NCBI GenBank assembly: GCA_002329295.1
Contig: DCTT01000027.1
Coordinates: 1-5,557 of the forward strand
DNA length: 5,557 nt
From: Eubacteriaceae bacterium UBA1433
GTDB taxonomy: Bacteria; Bacillota; Clostridia; Eubacteriales; UBA1433
Direction of reading: 5' to 3'
Shown: piece by piece, positions 5,171 through 5,557 of the stretch
How positions within the stretch are numbered: position 1 is the stretch's first letter
How the letters are laid out: every line of letters starts with the position of its first letter
The notes under the pieces: generated by a model
Database searches by the model: none
Seen by the model: only the letters and a program-made list of their open reading frames with translations
Told to the model about the DNA's origin: nothing
Program-made: the position numbers and the translations under genes

Positions 5171-5557
5171 AGATGGAACTGCTCGTGGTGGAGCGAGGGT
5201 AAATTCTGGGCCAAAAAAGAAAATAAGCAAGCCAAATCTTAATGATGCTGCTGTTGACCTAGAAGCACCTGATGTAATTGAGGGTGTAGATATTCCACCA
5301 ATAAAAGAATATTTGAAAGCCAAACAAAAGAACGGCAAAGACCTAGCTGCACCTGATGTAATTAAGTCAGTTCATAGATGGTTGAAGAAAAGAGGCTGTG
5401 AGAAGTTAGTATCAGAGCAATTAATCGACCAATATGCTATGTCAGTATCACGTTGGATTCAATGTGAAGAAGCTGTATCTGAGTTTGGCTTTTTAGCTAA
5501 GCATCCGACAACTGGTAATGCAATGCAAAGTCCATAAGTCAAGACCAGCTTTACAGA
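5160..5557 (+). pseudogene. Phage terminase small subunit, no start codon and premature stop
   Basis: From CCT at 5160 the frame reads PTAKDGTARGG, then KAKQKNGKDL, RGCEKLVSEQLIDQYAMSVS, RWIQCEEAVSEFGFLAKH and PTTGNAMQSP before TAA at 5535-5537. These blocks match small terminase subunits of the P27-like type, which bind phage DNA and start packaging with the large subunit. Two lesions are visible. No start codon follows the perfect Shine-Dalgarno at 5146, where the in-frame codon is TAG. TAA also stands where relatives have SPY(V), and the same frame continues with VKTSFT to the window edge. The only in-frame alternative start is TTG at 5313, with no ribosome site, which would remove the N-terminal third. 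The large-subunit gene would be expected beyond the right edge. Family assignment is confident; the pseudogene call assumes no sequencing error. Confidence 0.85.
5256..5366 (+). repeat. 27-bp direct repeat inside the terminase gene
   Basis: Bases 5256-5282 and 5340-5366 agree at 24 of 27 positions and are 84 bp (28 codons) apart, so both are read in the same frame as DLEAPDVIE and DLAAPDVIK. The second copy sits where relatives have a LAADEI-like segment. The first lies in a variable region and looks like an in-frame copy of the second. Confidence 0.8.

Noticed and set aside
5157..5537. Stop-codon reassignment (TAG and TAA read as amino acids) in the phage region
   Set aside because: The HNH gene and the EAL-domain gene end sensibly at TAG and the exporter gene at TAA, so ordinary stops are in use; two mutations in the terminase gene are simpler.
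5313..5537. Separate 74-codon gene starting at TTG 5313
   Set aside because: It is the internal part of the small terminase frame, has no ribosome site, and would lack the N-terminal third.
1..5557. CRISPR array, insertion sequence, tRNA, rRNA or defence system
   Set aside because: No regularly spaced repeats, transposase frames, tRNA-like folds or recognisable defence genes were seen on either strand.

Overview
The window looks like chromosomal DNA of a low-to-medium GC Gram-positive anaerobe (Bacillota, probably Clostridia). The evidence is strong AAGGAG/AAAGGAGG ribosome binding sites, consensus sigma-70/sigma-A type promoters, Rho-independent terminators, a MefA-like efflux pump and Gram-positive-type phage genes. 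No 16S or other taxonomic marker is present, so this placement is inference.

Layout. (1) Bases 1-619 hold no convincing protein gene. They contain a 40-bp perfect palindrome with A/T flanks that should act as a terminator (324-363), possibly ending a small RNA, and then the control region of the next gene: a good promoter (TTGACA-N18-TATGAT), an inverted repeat lying across its -35 box, and a leader that can fold into a two-helix hairpin. (2) Bases 620-2968 encode a 782-residue PAS-like/GAF/GGDEF/EAL protein. The GGDEF signature has decayed to SADNF, while every EAL catalytic residue I looked for is present, so it is predicted to hydrolyse c-di-GMP. (3) A hairpin between convergent genes is followed by a minus-strand MFS drug exporter of the MefA/DHA3 type (3045-4253). 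(4) From about 4300 to the right edge the DNA is more AT-rich and of phage origin: the 3' part of a sigma-region-4-like late regulator, a promoter/terminator module, an intact HNH endonuclease, a candidate cos-type block, and a small terminase subunit gene.

The most striking observation is in the small terminase gene. It has a perfect Shine-Dalgarno sequence but no start codon: a TAG stands immediately before the first expected codon, inside a perfect hairpin TTAGCC-TAC-GGCTAA. Restoring one T recreates an ATG in the right frame, which suggests a quasi-palindrome-correction mutation. The same gene also has a TAA where the family normally has a tyrosine, after which the family-like reading frame continues. 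With the truncated regulator at its left end, this points to a decaying prophage remnant whose packaging genes are dead, while the HNH gene still reads intact.

The chromosomal genes show no functional link to one another. The EAL protein would lower c-di-GMP in response to signals sensed by its N-terminal domains, and the exporter is a separate unit transcribed toward it. I found no clear new defence or mobile system. The best candidates for undescribed biology are the structured leader and operator of the EAL gene and the possible small RNA at about 174-363.
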